From Pseudomonas viridiflava (GTDB taxonomy: Bacteria > Pseudomonadota > Gammaproteobacteria > Pseudomonadales > Pseudomonadaceae), in assembly GCA_900596015.1 (NCBI GenBank), contig UVIF01000001.1, positions 576,513-640,512 of the forward strand: a stretch of DNA of 64,000 nucleotides. Direction: 5' to 3'. Numbering within the stretch: position 1 is the stretch's first letter; each line of letters starts with the position of its first letter. Shown here one piece after another: positions 26,124 through 36,403 of the stretch. The position numbers were made by a program, and so were the translations under genes. The notes under the pieces are model-generated. The model worked only from the letters and a program-made list of their open reading frames with translations. It ran no database searches and was not told the origin of the DNA.

Positions 26124-28433
26124 ATGGATATAAAATTCACCCAGCGGCTGTCCTATAAACAAGCACGCCTGACGGTACTGGTCGGCTTCATTCTGGGGGC
26201 TTTGCTCAGTGTTATCCAGATCGGCATCGATTATTCCAATGTCAACGAAGCCATCGATCGGCAGATGCGCTCGCTGCTCGAAATCAGCCACAACCCGGCC
26301 TCGCGCATCGCCTACAACATCGATGCCGAGCTCGCCAAGGAACTCACCCTGGGCCTGCTGCAGTCGGAGTCGATCACCGGCGCGCGGCTGACGGACAACA
26401 ACGGCAATGTGCTGGCCAGCGTGCAGCGACCGCGCCTGGAAAGCAGCTACCGCTTCCTCAGTGACATACTTTTCGACGCCCAGCGCCAGTACGAAGACCC
26501 CCTGTTTCTGTCGCACATGCCCAACGATCGCCTCGGCACCCTGCAATTGAGCGTCGACACCTTCGCCATCGGCAACCGCTTCCTGCGCCGCGCCGAAATC
26601 ACCCTGGCCAGCGGCTTCCTGCGCACGGCGCTGCTCACCGGCATGCTGCTGGGGTTTTTCTACCTGATGCTGACCAAGCCCCTCAACCGGGTCATCCGCG
26701 CCTTGAGCAGCAGCGATCCGCACCAGCCCAAGCCCGCGCGCCTGGACTACCCGCCGGGCCACGAGCACGACGAGATCGGCGTGCTGGTGAAGGTCGCCAA
26801 CCAGCAGTTCATCAGCATGGCCACGGAGATCCAGCAGCGGCGCAGTGCCGAGAATCGCTTGACCGAGTACCTGGGCGAGCTGGAAAACATCGTGTCGGCG
26901 CGGACCACCGAGCTCAAGGCCAGCAACACCCGACTGAGCATGTCCAACGAAGAATTGGAAAAGGCCCGCCGCACGGCGCTGGACATGGCCCAGGCGCGCG
27001 CCTCGTTCCTGGCCAACATGAGTCATGAGATTCGTACCCCGCTCAACGGCCTGCTGGGCATGATTGCGCTGTCGCTGGACAGCCCGCTCAACGCCGAGCA
27101 GCGTCAGCAGCTGTCCATCGCGCACGATTCGGGCAAGGTGCTGGTCGAGTTGCTCAACGATATCCTCGACCTGTCCAAGTTCGACGCCGGGCAGTTGGAG
27201 CTGGAGCGCATCCCCTTCGACCTCGGCGCACTGATCGAAGACACCGCCAACCTGCTGTCGCAGAACGCGGCGCCCAGCGTCGAGCTGACCTGCCTGATCG
27301 ATCCGCATTTTCCCGCGCTGGTCCTGGGCGACCCGACCCGGGTACGGCAGATCGTCAGCAACCTGTTGTCCAATGCGCTGAAGTTCACCCGCTTCGGCCG
27401 TGTCGACGTGCGCCTCTACACCCGCCCGGGAGGCGTGCGCATCGAAGTCAGTGACACCGGGATCGGGATCGCCCAGGAAGCGCAGGTCAAGATTTTCCAG
27501 CCCTTCACCCAGGCCGGTGCCGGCATCACCCGCCAGTTCGGCGGCACCGGCCTGGGCCTGGCGCTGACCAACAATCTTTGCGAAGCCATGCAGGGCCGCT
27601 TGAGCATCAGCTCGGAAGCCGGCTTCGGTAGCCAGTTCTATGCCGACCTGCCGCTCATGGCGCACAGTCCGGCCTACGTTCCGCCGTTGCTGCGTGGCCA
27701 GGTGCTGCTGGTCGGGCACGCCGGCAGCGGCCTGGCAGAACTGTTGCACGATCTGCTGCCGCTATGGGGCATCGATTATCAGCGCTACGACCTGGGCGCG
27801 GACCTCACCGGCATCACCCCAGACCTGGTCGTCACCGACAGCCTGGACTGCCTGTTCGGCCTGCGTCCCGGCATCCAGGCGCCGATTCTGCTGGTGACCG
27901 CCTATGGCAACTTCCTGCCTACCGAGCAGGCCAATGCGCTGATGCCGCTGCAGCAACAGGCCCGGCCGCTGGCACGCAATGCGCTGTACCAGGCATTGCG
28001 GCGTAGCCTGGTGGGTGATGAACCCACTGCGCTCGACCACTTGGCCAACCGGCGCAGCGCGCAGCGTCGTGCACGCATCCTGCTGGTGGAGGACAATCCG
28101 GTAAATCAGCTGGTGGCCAAAGGCATGCTGAGCAAGCTGGGGTGCGAGGTCACCGTAGCCGCTCACGGCGGCGAAGCACTCGGCGAGCTGGAAAAACACG
28201 AGTTCGACCTGGTGCTGATGGACTGCAACATGCCGGTCATGGATGGCTACGAAGCCAGTCGGCAGATTCGTCGAAGCGGGCGCTGGCCGCAGCTGCCGAT
28301 CGTTGCGTTGACAGCCAATGCCATGCCCGAAGAACGCGAGCGCTGCCGCGCGGCGGGCATGAGCGACTATCTGGCCAAGCCGTTCCGCCGAGAAGAACTG
28401 GTCATGCTGATCGACCAGTGGGTACCTGAATAG
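26124..28433 (+). CDS. sagS: Hybrid sensor histidine kinase/response regulator, SagS-like
   Basis: 769 residues: transmembrane helix near 17-35, periplasmic sensor region to about 165, second helix near 170-190, HAMP-like linker and coiled coil to about 285, HisKA with phospho-acceptor H301 (MSHEIRTPLNG), HATPase motifs ending GTGLGLAL, a degenerate receiver-like segment and a C-terminal receiver with D700 (LVLMDCNMPVMDG). Length and neighbours (glutathione peroxidase, MsrB, AlaA, HtpX) match P. aeruginosa SagS (PA2824), which steers the motile-sessile switch and biofilm tolerance. Start uncertain: ATG 26103 (MEIGPVP...) is an alternative to 26124. Confidence 0.85.
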   Translation: MDIKFTQRLSYKQARLTVLVGFILGALLSVIQIGIDYSNVNEAIDRQMRSLLEISHNPASRIAYNIDAELAKELTLGLLQSESITGARLTDNNGNVLASVQRPRLESSYRFLSDILFDAQRQYEDPLFLSHMPNDRLGTLQLSVDTFAIGNRFLRRAEITLASGFLRTALLTGMLLGFFYLMLTKPLNRVIRALSSSDPHQPKPARLDYPPGHEHDEIGVLVKVANQQFISMATEIQQRRSAENRLTEYLGELENIVSARTTELKASNTRLSMSNEELEKARRTALDMAQARASFLANMSHEIRTPLNGLLGMIALSLDSPLNAEQRQQLSIAHDSGKVLVELLNDILDLSKFDAGQLELERIPFDLGALIEDTANLLSQNAAPSVELTCLIDPHFPALVLGDPTRVRQIVSNLLSNALKFTRFGRVDVRLYTRPGGVRIEVSDTGIGIAQEAQVKIFQPFTQAGAGITRQFGGTGLGLALTNNLCEAMQGRLSISSEAGFGSQFYADLPLMAHSPAYVPPLLRGQVLLVGHAGSGLAELLHDLLPLWGIDYQRYDLGADLTGITPDLVVTDSLDCLFGLRPGIQAPILLVTAYGNFLPTEQANALMPLQQQARPLARNALYQALRRSLVGDEPTALDHLANRRSAQRRARILLVEDNPVNQLVAKGMLSKLGCEVTVAAHGGEALGELEKHEFDLVLMDCNMPVMDGYEASRQIRRSGRWPQLPIVALTANAMPEERERCRAAGMSDYLAKPFRREELVMLIDQWVPE

Positions 28434-28442
28434 CAACCAGGT

Positions 28443-28925
28443 TCAGCGCAGCGCCATTTCGATCTCGTGGGCCAGAGCGGCGGGTTTGGTCAGCGGTGCG
28501 AAGCGTTTGACACTGCCGTCGGCCGCCACCAGAAACTTGGTGAAGTTCCATTTCACCTTCTCCGACCCGAACAGCCCCGGTGCGCGCTTCTTCAGTTGCA
28601 CGAACAGCGGATGGGTCAGGTCGCCATTGACGTCGATCTTGCGAAACATCGGGAAGCTCACGCCGAAGTTCTTCTCGCAGAACTGCACGATGTCCAGGGT
28701 ATCGCCGGGCTCCTGATTGCCGAACTGGTTGCAGGGGAATCCCAGCACCACCAGGCCCTGCTTGCGATACGTCTGCCACAGCTCCTCCAACCCCTTGTAC
28801 TGTGGCGTGAAGCCACACTGGCTGGCCGTGTTGACCACCAGCAGGACCTTGCCGGCAAAATCGCCGATGGTCTTGTGCTGGCCGTCCAGAGTGATGCACG
28901 GGATGGAAAGAAGGTCTTTGCTCAT
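28443..28925 (-). CDS. Glutathione peroxidase (Cys type)
   Basis: 160 residues, thioredoxin fold. Peroxidatic C37 lies in NTASQCGFT, followed by the family block LGFPCNQFGNQEPG and the tryptophan in KVKWNFTKF. A further cysteine at about 83 (VQFCEKN) fits thioredoxin-dependent members, so the physiological donor may be thioredoxin rather than glutathione. I chose the ATG at 28925; an in-frame ATG at 28949 overlapping msrB is possible. It lies directly downstream of msrB (20-base gap), matching PA2826-PA2827 in P. aeruginosa. Confidence 0.93.
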   Translation of the reverse strand: MSKDLLSIPCITLDGQHKTIGDFAGKVLLVVNTASQCGFTPQYKGLEELWQTYRKQGLVVLGFPCNQFGNQEPGDTLDIVQFCEKNFGVSFPMFRKIDVNGDLTHPLFVQLKKRAPGLFGSEKVKWNFTKFLVAADGSVKRFAPLTKPAALAHEIEMALR

Positions 28926-28945
28926 GGTCGCTTTCTTGTCAGAGG

Positions 28946-29353
28946 TCATGCCGGCTGGTCGGCTCGCGGCTGGAAGTCCAGGCACACCGAATTGATGCAG
29001 TAGCGCAGGCCGGTCGGGGCCGGGCCGTCGGGAAACACGTGACCCAGGTGCGAGTCGCAGGTGGCGCACTTGACCTCGGTACGGACCATGCCGTGGGTGG
29101 TATCGCGGATCTCGACCATCGCCTGCTCGCCGATCGGTGCAGAAAAACTCGGCCAGCCGCAGCCGGAATCGAATTTGCTGCGCGAGTCGAACAACGGCTC
29201 TTCGCAGCCGACGCAGGTGAAGATGCCGTCACCCTTGAAGTCGTTGTACTTGCCCGTGAAGGGCCGCTCGGTCGCGCTCAGGCGACAGACATTGTACTGC
29301 TCGGGATCGAGCATTTTCTTCCATTCTTCTTCGCTTCGAGTGAGCTTGCCCAT
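28946..29353 (-). CDS. msrB: Peptide-methionine (R)-S-oxide reductase MsrB
   Basis: 135 residues. Repairs protein methionine-R-sulfoxide. Zinc cysteines are C47, C50 (CVGC) and C96, C99 (CATC); catalytic C119 is in RYCINS and a probable resolving C65 in SGCGWPSF. Start at 29353 with GAGGTG upstream. First gene of an msrB-glutathione peroxidase operon, divergent from the aminotransferase gene. Confidence 0.95.
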   Translation of the reverse strand: MGKLTRSEEEWKKMLDPEQYNVCRLSATERPFTGKYNDFKGDGIFTCVGCEEPLFDSRSKFDSGCGWPSFSAPIGEQAMVEIRDTTHGMVRTEVKCATCDSHLGHVFPDGPAPTGLRYCINSVCLDFQPRADQPA

Positions 29354-29517
29354 CGGTACACCTCGGCAGTTCAAAAAGCCCGATCTGTATCTTTTGCAAC
29401 GATCAGGCGGCACGTATGATTGCGCCTTTGGACAGCAATCTGTCACCCGCGTTGCAGCGATTCGTTTTTTTCATCATCAGGGCCGGCGCGGGCCTTGCCA
29501 TCTTTCGGGACCTCACC

Positions 29518-30729
29518 ATGCAGTTCAGCAAATCGAACAAGCTCGCCAACGTCTGCTATGACATCCGCGGGCCGGTGCTCAAGCACGCCAAGCGCCTGGA
29601 AGAGGAAGGCCACCGCATCCTCAAGCTGAACATCGGCAACCCGGCGCCGTTCGGTTTCGAGGCCCCCGTGGAAATCCTTCAGGATGTCATCCGCAACCTG
29701 CCCACCGCCCAGGGCTACAGCGACTCCAAGGGCCTGTTCAGTGCGCGCAAGGCGGTCATGCAGTACTACCAGCAGAAGCAGGTGGAAGGGGTCGGCATCG
29801 AGGACATCTACCTGGGCAACGGCGTCTCCGAACTGATCGTCATGTCGCTGCAGGCCTTGCTCAACAACGGCGACGAAGTGCTGATCCCGGCGCCCGACTA
29901 CCCACTCTGGACAGCCTCGGTCAGCCTCGCCGGTGGCCATGCCGTGCACTACCTGTGCGACGAGCAGGCCAACTGGTGGCCAGACCTGGACGACATCAAG
30001 GCCAAGATCACCCCCAACACCAAGGCCATGGTGATCATCAATCCGAACAACCCCACCGGCGCCGTGTATTCCAGGGAAGTGCTGCTGGGCATGCTGGAAA
30101 TCGCTCGCCAGCACAATCTGGTGGTGTTCTCCGACGAGATCTACGACAAGATCCTCTACGACGATGCCGTACACATCTGTACCGCCTCGCTGGCCCCGGA
30201 CCTGTTGTGCCTGACCTTCAACGGCCTGTCCAAATCCTACCGCGTGGCCGGTTTCCGCTCCGGCTGGATCGCCATCTCGGGGCCCAAACACAACGCCCAA
30301 AGCTACATCGAAGGCATCGACATCCTCGCCAACATGCGCCTGTGCGCCAACGTGCCAAGCCAGCACGCGATCCAGACCGCGCTGGGCGGCTACCAGAGCA
30401 TCAACGACCTGGTCCTGCCCAACGGTCGCCTGCTGGAACAGCGCAACCGCACCTGGGAGCTGCTCAACGACATCCCCGGCGTCAGTTGCGTCAAGCCCAT
30501 GGGCGCGCTTTACGCCTTCCCGCGCATCGATCCCAAGGTCTGCCCGATCCTCAACGACGAGAAGTTCGTGCTCGACCTGCTGTTGTCGGAAAAGCTGCTG
30601 GTGGTCCAGGGCACTGCGTTCAACTGGCCCAACCCGGACCATTTCCGGGTGGTGACGCTGCCGCGCGTCGACGACCTCGAGCAGGCCATCCGTCGCATCG
30701 GTCGCTTCCTGAAGAATTATCGCCAGTAA
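29518..30729 (+). CDS. alaA: Pyridoxal-phosphate aminotransferase AlaA
   Basis: 403 residues, fold type I aminotransferase. The start MQFSKSNKLANVCYDIRGPV and the blocks LKLNIGNPAPFGFEAP and INPNNPTGAVYS closely follow E. coli AlaA (405 residues), which makes alanine from pyruvate and glutamate. The PLP-binding lysine is K239 in GLSKSYRVAG, with the arginine of FRSGW nearby. The frame is open back to 29416 but the ATG at 29518 gives the family N-terminus. It precedes htpX, which has its own promoter. Confidence 0.94.
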   Translation: MQFSKSNKLANVCYDIRGPVLKHAKRLEEEGHRILKLNIGNPAPFGFEAPVEILQDVIRNLPTAQGYSDSKGLFSARKAVMQYYQQKQVEGVGIEDIYLGNGVSELIVMSLQALLNNGDEVLIPAPDYPLWTASVSLAGGHAVHYLCDEQANWWPDLDDIKAKITPNTKAMVIINPNNPTGAVYSREVLLGMLEIARQHNLVVFSDEIYDKILYDDAVHICTASLAPDLLCLTFNGLSKSYRVAGFRSGWIAISGPKHNAQSYIEGIDILANMRLCANVPSQHAIQTALGGYQSINDLVLPNGRLLEQRNRTWELLNDIPGVSCVKPMGALYAFPRIDPKVCPILNDEKFVLDLLLSEKLLVVQGTAFNWPNPDHFRVVTLPRVDDLEQAIRRIGRFLKNYRQ

Positions 30730-30786
30730 AAACCGAACGTATTCAAGTGTCCGTGCGCATATACACAGTTTGAAATAGTCCCCCGG

Positions 30787-30815
30787 TTGAATCGACCGGG
30801 CTCGGGCCTTATATA
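30787..30815 (+). promoter_or_regulatory. Probable promoter of htpX
   Basis: TTGAAT (30787-30792), 17-base spacer, TATATA (30810-30815). It lies 44 bases upstream of the htpX start, with AGGAG at about 30842. A TTTGAAA at 30768-30774 resembles a heat-shock -35 box but has no matching CCCCAT box downstream. Confidence 0.55.
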
Positions 30816-30858
30816 GCGCATACGCAACACTTCTATCCGTCAGGAGAACGTTACAACC

Positions 30859-31746
30859 ATGATGCGCATCTTGCTGTTTCTGGCCACTAACCTTGCGGTT
30901 GTGCTGATTGCCAGCATTACCCTGAGCCTGTTTGGCTTCAATGGGTTCATGGCGGCCAACGGGGTGGATCTGAACCTCAATCAGCTGCTGATCTTCTGCG
31001 CCGTGTTCGGCTTCGCCGGCTCGCTGTTCTCGCTGTTCATCTCCAAGTGGATGGCGAAGATGAGCACCGGCACGCAGATCATCACCCAACCGCGCACCCG
31101 TCACGAACAATGGCTGCTGCAGACCGTCGAGGAGCTGTCGCGCGAGGCAGGCATCAAGATGCCCGAGGTCGGCATCTTCCCGGCGTACGAGGCCAACGCC
31201 TTCGCCACCGGCTGGAACAAGAACGACGCGCTGGTGGCCGTCAGCCAGGGCCTGCTCGAGCGTTTCTCGCCCGATGAGGTCAAGGCGGTGCTGGCCCACG
31301 AGATCGGCCACGTTGCCAACGGCGACATGGTCACCCTGGCGCTGGTGCAGGGCGTGGTGAACACCTTCGTGATGTTCTTCGCCCGAATCATCGGCAACTT
31401 CGTCGACAAGGTGATCTTCAAGAACGAGCAAGGCCAGGGCATCGCCTACTACATCGCGACCATCGTCGCCGAGCTGGTGCTGGGCATCCTGGCCAGTGTC
31501 ATCGTCATGTGGTTCTCGCGTCGCCGCGAATTCCGCGCCGACGAAGCCGGTGCCCGGCTGGCCGGGACCAACGCGATGATCGGTGCACTGCAGCGCCTGC
31601 GCTCCGAGCAAGGCGTTCCCGTGCAGATGCCCGACTCGCTGAATGCCTTCGGCATCAACGGTGGCCTCAAGCATGGCCTGGCCGGCTTGCTCATGACCCA
31701 CCCGCCACTGGAAGACCGTATCGAGGCGCTGCGCCGTCGCGGTTGA
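30859..31746 (+). CDS. htpX: Membrane-bound zinc metalloprotease HtpX
   Basis: 295 residues, the usual HtpX length. Two N-terminal transmembrane helices ([40 protein letters not shown]) precede the M48 protease domain. The zinc site HEIGH is at 147-151 and the third ligand lies in FRADEAGA. Two further hydrophobic stretches follow the active site. HtpX degrades misfolded inner-membrane proteins together with FtsH. Single-gene unit with its own promoter and terminator. Confidence 0.96.
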   Translation: MMRILLFLATNLAVVLIASITLSLFGFNGFMAANGVDLNLNQLLIFCAVFGFAGSLFSLFISKWMAKMSTGTQIITQPRTRHEQWLLQTVEELSREAGIKMPEVGIFPAYEANAFATGWNKNDALVAVSQGLLERFSPDEVKAVLAHEIGHVANGDMVTLALVQGVVNTFVMFFARIIGNFVDKVIFKNEQGQGIAYYIATIVAELVLGILASVIVMWFSRRREFRADEAGARLAGTNAMIGALQRLRSEQGVPVQMPDSLNAFGINGGLKHGLAGLLMTHPPLEDRIEALRRRG

Positions 31747-31764
31747 ATGCAACAGGCTTGATAG

Positions 31765-31789
31765 AGGGCGACGCGAGTCGCCCTTTTTT
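31765..31789 (+). terminator. Intrinsic terminator after htpX
   Basis: Stem GGGCGAC/GTCGCCC with loop GCGA followed by six T, 18 bases after the htpX stop. Confidence 0.92.
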
Positions 31790-31860
31790 GTGGGCGGCGG
31801 CTACGCACTTTCAGCCCAATGCCGGTTGCAACTTCGCTGCACGTTCCTCATCAATAGATC

Positions 31861-34800
31861 ATGAACCTACCTGCACAGCTCGATTCGGCACTGGCCAACT
31901 TCCATCCGGCGGTAAGCGCCTGGTTCCGCCAGCAATTTGCTGCCGTCACTCCCGCCCAGGCCCAGGCCTGGCCGTTGATCCAGCAGGGCCACTCGACCCT
32001 GATCGCCGCACCCACCGGCTCGGGCAAGACCCTGACGGCCTTCCTGGCGGTTCTCGACGAGCTGGTGCAACTGGGGCTCGCACAAGGAGGCGAGCTGCCG
32101 CGACGCACCCTGGTGCTGTACGTCTCACCGCTCAAGGCCTTGTCCAACGACATCCAGCTGAACCTGCAACGCCCGCTGCATGGCATTGCCGAGCAACTGG
32201 CCGGCATGAATCTGCCTGCGCTGACCATCGTCGCCGGGGTTCGTACCGGCGATACGCCGCAGAAAGAGCGTGCCGTCATGCGCCGGCACCCTCCGCACAT
32301 CCTGGTCACCACGCCCGAATCGCTCTATGTGCTGCTCGGATCCGACTCCGGCCGCCGCATGCTCACGGATGTCGGCACGGTGATCGTCGATGAGATCCAT
32401 GCAGTGGCCGGCAGCAAGCGCGGCAGCCATCTGTCCTTGAGCCTGGAGCGCCTGCAGGCACTGTGCAGCAAGCCACTGCGACGTATCGGCCTGTCCGCCA
32501 CGCAAAAGCCGATCGCTCAGGTGGCGCAATTTCTGGTCGGAGCGCAGCGGCTGTGTTCCATCGTCGACATCGGTCATGCCCGCCCCCGCGACCTGGCCAT
32601 CGAAGTGCCCGCGGTACCGCTTGCGGCGGTCATGCCCAATGACGTCTGGGAGTTGGTCTACAACCGCCTGGCCGAGCTTGCCCAGGCGCATCGGACCACC
32701 CTGGTGTTCGTCAATACCCGACGCCTGGCCGAGCGCCTGGCGCGCCATCTGAGCGAGCGACTCGGGCGCGAGCAGGTGGCGGCCCACCACGGCAGCCTGG
32801 CGAAAGAGCAGCGTCTGGATGCCGAACAAAGGCTCAAGCGTGGCGACCTGCAAGTGCTGGTCGCCACCGCGTCGCTGGAGCTGGGCATCGACATCGGTGA
32901 CGTCGACCTGGTTTGCCAGATCGGCTCGCCCGGCTCCATTTCAGCGTTTCTGCAACGGGTAGGTCGTTCCGGCCACCACGTCGGCGGCGTTCCCAAAGGC
33001 CGCCTGTTTGCAACCTCTCGGGACGACCTGATCGAATGCGTGGCGTTGCTGGACTGCGTGCGCCGCGGCGAACTGGATATCCTGCGCATTCCTCAGGCGC
33101 CGCTGGACGTATTGGCCCAGCAGATCATCGCCGAGGTCAGCTGCCAGGAATGGCCGGAGCAGGCGCTGCTGCAGATGTTCCGCCAGGCAACGCCCTATGC
33201 GGACTTGGACGCCACGCGCTATGAAGCGTTGCTGCGCATGCTGGCCGAAGGTTACAGCGGGCGTCAGGGCGTGCGCGCCGCCTATCTGCACCGTGATGCA
33301 CTTACCCAGAGCCTGCGCGGCCGGCGCGGCAGCAAGTTGACTGCGGTCACCAGCGGAGGCGCCATTGCCGACAACGCCGACTACGCGGTACTGCTGGAGC
33401 CCCAGGCGTTGAGCATAGGCAGCGTCAACGAGGATTTTGCCGTGGAAAGCCTGGCCGGCGACATATTCCAGCTGGGCAATCGCTCCTACCGCATCCTGCG
33501 CATCGAAGGCGGCAAGGTGCGGGTCGAAGATGCCCACGGTCAGGCGCCGAACATCCCCTTCTGGCTGGGGGAAATGCCCGGACGCAGCGCCGAGCTGTCT
33601 GCCGGCGTGGCGCGCTTGCAGGCTTCGATAGACCAGCGCCTGGCGCTCGGTGACGGGCTACCCGAGGCCGTGCTGCCCTGGCTGCAGGACACGCTCGGCC
33701 TGGGGCGCGACAGCGCCGAGCAACTGCTCGACTATCTGGCGCGCACGCGCGAGGCGCTTGGCGCGCTGCCCTCTCAGGACACGTTGATCATGGAGCGTTT
33801 CTTCGATGCCTCGGGCGCGACGCAGCTGGTCATCCACACGCCATTCGGCAGCCGCATCAACCGGGCCTGGGGTCTGGCCCTGCGCAAGCGCTTCTGTCGC
33901 ACGTTCAATTTCGAGCTGCAAGCAGCGGCCAGCGAAGACGCCATCGTGCTGTCGCTGTCGACCAGCCACAGCTTCGCCTTGGAGGATGTCTGGCACTACC
34001 TGCACAGCAACAGCGCCGAATCGATATTGACCCAGGCGCTGCTCGACGCGCCGCTGTTCGGCGTGCGCTGGCGCTGGAACGCCGCCACGGCCCTGGCCCT
34101 TCCCCGCTACAGCGGCGGACGCAAGGTCGCCCCGCAACTCCAGCGAATGAAAAGCGAGGACCTGATTGCCACGGTATTCCCGGACCAGATCGCCTGCCTG
34201 GAAAACATCGTCGGCGAACGGGAGATTCCCGATCACCCGCTGGTTACGCAAACCCTGGACGACTGCCTGCATGACGCCATGGACAGCGAAGGTTGGCTGG
34301 CCGTGCTGAGGCGCATCGAAACCGGTCGGATCAGCCTCATCCAGCGTGATCTGCCCCGCCCTTCGCCGCTGGCGGCAGCGATCCTCAATGCCAGGCCCTA
34401 TACGTTTCTCGACGACGCCCCCCTGGAAGAGCGACGTACCCAGGCGGTACTCAACAGGCGCTGGGACGAACCCCGCACAGCAGACGACATGGGCGAACTG
34501 GACGAGGATGCCATCAAGGCGGTGGCCGCCGAGGCATGGCCCTCCCCTGTCACCAGCGACGAGATGCATGAGGCGTTGATGAGCCTGGGGGCGTGGGCTG
34601 AACGCGAGGTTGGGGCCAGCGAGCTACCGCTGCTCAAGGCCCTGGCCCGTACAGGTCGCGCAGCGCGCCTGACCCTGGGCGACGGCGGCCACGTGTGGCT
34701 GGCCCTGGAACGAGTGGCCTGCCTGCAAGCCATCTATGCGGGCGCCGAGCTGTCGCCGGCACTACAGATGCCCGCACACCTGGCGCAGACGTGGACGAAG

Positions 34801-36153
34801 CAAGAAGCGACACTGGAACTGATCCGCGCCCGCTTGAGCGGGTTCGGCCCGCAGCGGCTAGGTGAGATTGCCGCCCCACTGAACCTGCATCCCGCACTCG
34901 TCGAACAAGCCCTGCTCGCCTTGGAAACCCAAGGCTACGTCATGCGTGGCCGGTTTCTCGCACACATCGAGGAAACCCAGTGGTGCGAACGGCACCTGCT
35001 GGCGCGTATCCATCGGTATACGGTGAAGCGTCTGCGGCGTGAGATCGAACCGGTCAGCCTGCAGGTGTTCATGCGCTTCCTCCTTGACTGGCAGTGCCTT
35101 GCGCCCGCGACGCGACTGCAAGGCGAAGCGGCAATGAGCCGACTGCTCGACCAGCTCGAAGGCTACAGCGCGCCGGCCAGCGCCTGGGAAAACGACCTGC
35201 TGCCGGCTCGTCTGCGCGGATACGATCCGTCTTGGCTGGACCGCGCCAGCCGCAGCGGCAAGACGGTCTGGGCGCGGCTGGCCAGTAGCGGCAAGGGCGC
35301 GACCCTGCGCAACACGCCAATCGTGCTGCTGCCGCGCGCGCGCCTGCCGTTGTGGCGCAGCCTGGCTTCGACAGTCCAGCCGCTGGAACTGTCCATGCGT
35401 GCGCAGAAGGTCGAACAGACTCTGGTCGCGCAAGGCGCCATGTTTTTCGATGATCTGGTCCACCAGACGCGCCTGTTGCGCACGGAAGCCGAGAACGCCT
35501 TGCAGGAGCTGGTCGCCGCAGGTCGCGTGAACGCCGACAGCTTTGCCGGACTGCGCGCGCTGATCACCCCGGCTGGCAAGCGCCAGGCGCGCAGCAGTCG
35601 CCGCGGTCGCGGTGCGTTCATCGGCGGCATGGACGATGCCGGCCGCTGGGCCCTGCTGCAGGCGCCCGATCGCGCGCCCGATGAAGCCGTGGAACAGATC
35701 GCACTGGTCCTGCTGCGCCGCTACGGCGTGGTGTTCTGGCGTCTGCTGCAACGCGAAGCCGACTGGCTGCCCAGCTGGCGCGACCTGTTGCGCGCACTGC
35801 AGCGCCTGGAGGCGCGTGGGCAGGTCCGCGGGGGGCGTTTCATCGAGGGTTTGTCCGGTGAACAGTTCGCCCTGCCCGAGGCCATTCCAGCCCTGCGCGA
35901 GGTGCGCAAGCGACCGGTCGACGGCACCCTGGTATCGATCACGGCCAGCGACCCTTTGAATCTGGTCGGCACCCTGCTGCCATTGCCCGGAGCCGACCCC
36001 CTGCAGATTCAGAAAACCGTGCCAGCGCTACCCGGCAACCGCGTGCTGTTCCGCGACGGGCTGCCCGTGGCGGCATTGATCGCAGGCAAACCGGTGTACT
36101 GGAGCGAAGAGACCACGGAGATGCGCCGGCAACTGATCCACCCATCCCTGTAG
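31861..36153 (+). CDS. Lhr-type large ATP-dependent helicase
   Basis: 1430 residues, the size of bacterial Lhr (about 1430-1540). Superfamily 2 motifs are in order: Walker A APTGSGKT at 50-57, DEIH at 177-180, the SAT motif LSATQKP, motif IV-like TLVFVNTRRLAERLARHL, and QRVGRSGHH. A winged-helix and the long Lhr core/C-terminal region follow (DEAD/DEAH-associated domain, then Lhr-CTD). Lhr unwinds RNA-DNA hybrids and has been linked to DNA repair. The start at 31861 has no strong ribosome site. Single gene between the htpX terminator and opgC-like gene. Confidence 0.93.
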   Translation: MNLPAQLDSALANFHPAVSAWFRQQFAAVTPAQAQAWPLIQQGHSTLIAAPTGSGKTLTAFLAVLDELVQLGLAQGGELPRRTLVLYVSPLKALSNDIQLNLQRPLHGIAEQLAGMNLPALTIVAGVRTGDTPQKERAVMRRHPPHILVTTPESLYVLLGSDSGRRMLTDVGTVIVDEIHAVAGSKRGSHLSLSLERLQALCSKPLRRIGLSATQKPIAQVAQFLVGAQRLCSIVDIGHARPRDLAIEVPAVPLAAVMPNDVWELVYNRLAELAQAHRTTLVFVNTRRLAERLARHLSERLGREQVAAHHGSLAKEQRLDAEQRLKRGDLQVLVATASLELGIDIGDVDLVCQIGSPGSISAFLQRVGRSGHHVGGVPKGRLFATSRDDLIECVALLDCVRRGELDILRIPQAPLDVLAQQIIAEVSCQEWPEQALLQMFRQATPYADLDATRYEALLRMLAEGYSGRQGVRAAYLHRDALTQSLRGRRGSKLTAVTSGGAIADNADYAVLLEPQALSIGSVNEDFAVESLAGDIFQLGNRSYRILRIEGGKVRVEDAHGQAPNIPFWLGEMPGRSAELSAGVARLQASIDQRLALGDGLPEAVLPWLQDTLGLGRDSAEQLLDYLARTREALGALPSQDTLIMERFFDASGATQLVIHTPFGSRINRAWGLALRKRFCRTFNFELQAAASEDAIVLSLSTSHSFALEDVWHYLHSNSAESILTQALLDAPLFGVRWRWNAATALALPRYSGGRKVAPQLQRMKSEDLIATVFPDQIACLENIVGEREIPDHPLVTQTLDDCLHDAMDSEGWLAVLRRIETGRISLIQRDLPRPSPLAAAILNARPYTFLDDAPLEERRTQAVLNRRWDEPRTADDMGELDEDAIKAVAAEAWPSPVTSDEMHEALMSLGAWAEREVGASELPLLKALARTGRAARLTLGDGGHVWLALERVACLQAIYAGAELSPALQMPAHLAQTWTKQEATLELIRARLSGFGPQRLGEIAAPLNLHPALVEQALLALETQGYVMRGRFLAHIEETQWCERHLLARIHRYTVKRLRREIEPVSLQVFMRFLLDWQCLAPATRLQGEAAMSRLLDQLEGYSAPASAWENDLLPARLRGYDPSWLDRASRSGKTVWARLASSGKGATLRNTPIVLLPRARLPLWRSLASTVQPLELSMRAQKVEQTLVAQGAMFFDDLVHQTRLLRTEAENALQELVAAGRVNADSFAGLRALITPAGKRQARSSRRGRGAFIGGMDDAGRWALLQAPDRAPDEAVEQIALVLLRRYGVVFWRLLQREADWLPSWRDLLRALQRLEARGQVRGGRFIEGLSGEQFALPEAIPALREVRKRPVDGTLVSITASDPLNLVGTLLPLPGADPLQIQKTVPALPGNRVLFRDGLPVAALIAGKPVYWSEETTEMRRQLIHPSL

Positions 36154-36403
36154 CAGCGGTGCAAGCCGCGTCATGGGTGCGCACGGTGAGCCTGAAAGCA
36201 GTGAGGCCGGACACCGCTTGCGCCGCGGCCACAAGGGCTGCGTCAAGTCGGCCTTGTGACATTCCGTAATAGCCAAACTTTTGCAATTCATTGCGAAACC
36301 CGCCAACCTCCGCGCCGCTGATCGATAATGGCCGACGACGCGGAACCGCAACCCCGGCGTTCACTCCCTACTACATCCTTTCTTTTCGCAAGAGCCTGTC
36401 GCC

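Noticed and set aside
30768..30800. Heat-shock (sigma-32) promoter before htpX
   Set aside because: A TTTGAAA is present but no CCCCAT-type -10 box follows at the required distance; the TTGAAT/TATATA pair is a better fit.
29443..31752. Long - strand frame of 769 codons
   Set aside because: Antisense to alaA and htpX, both with intact catalytic motifs; no ribosome site or recognisable domain.
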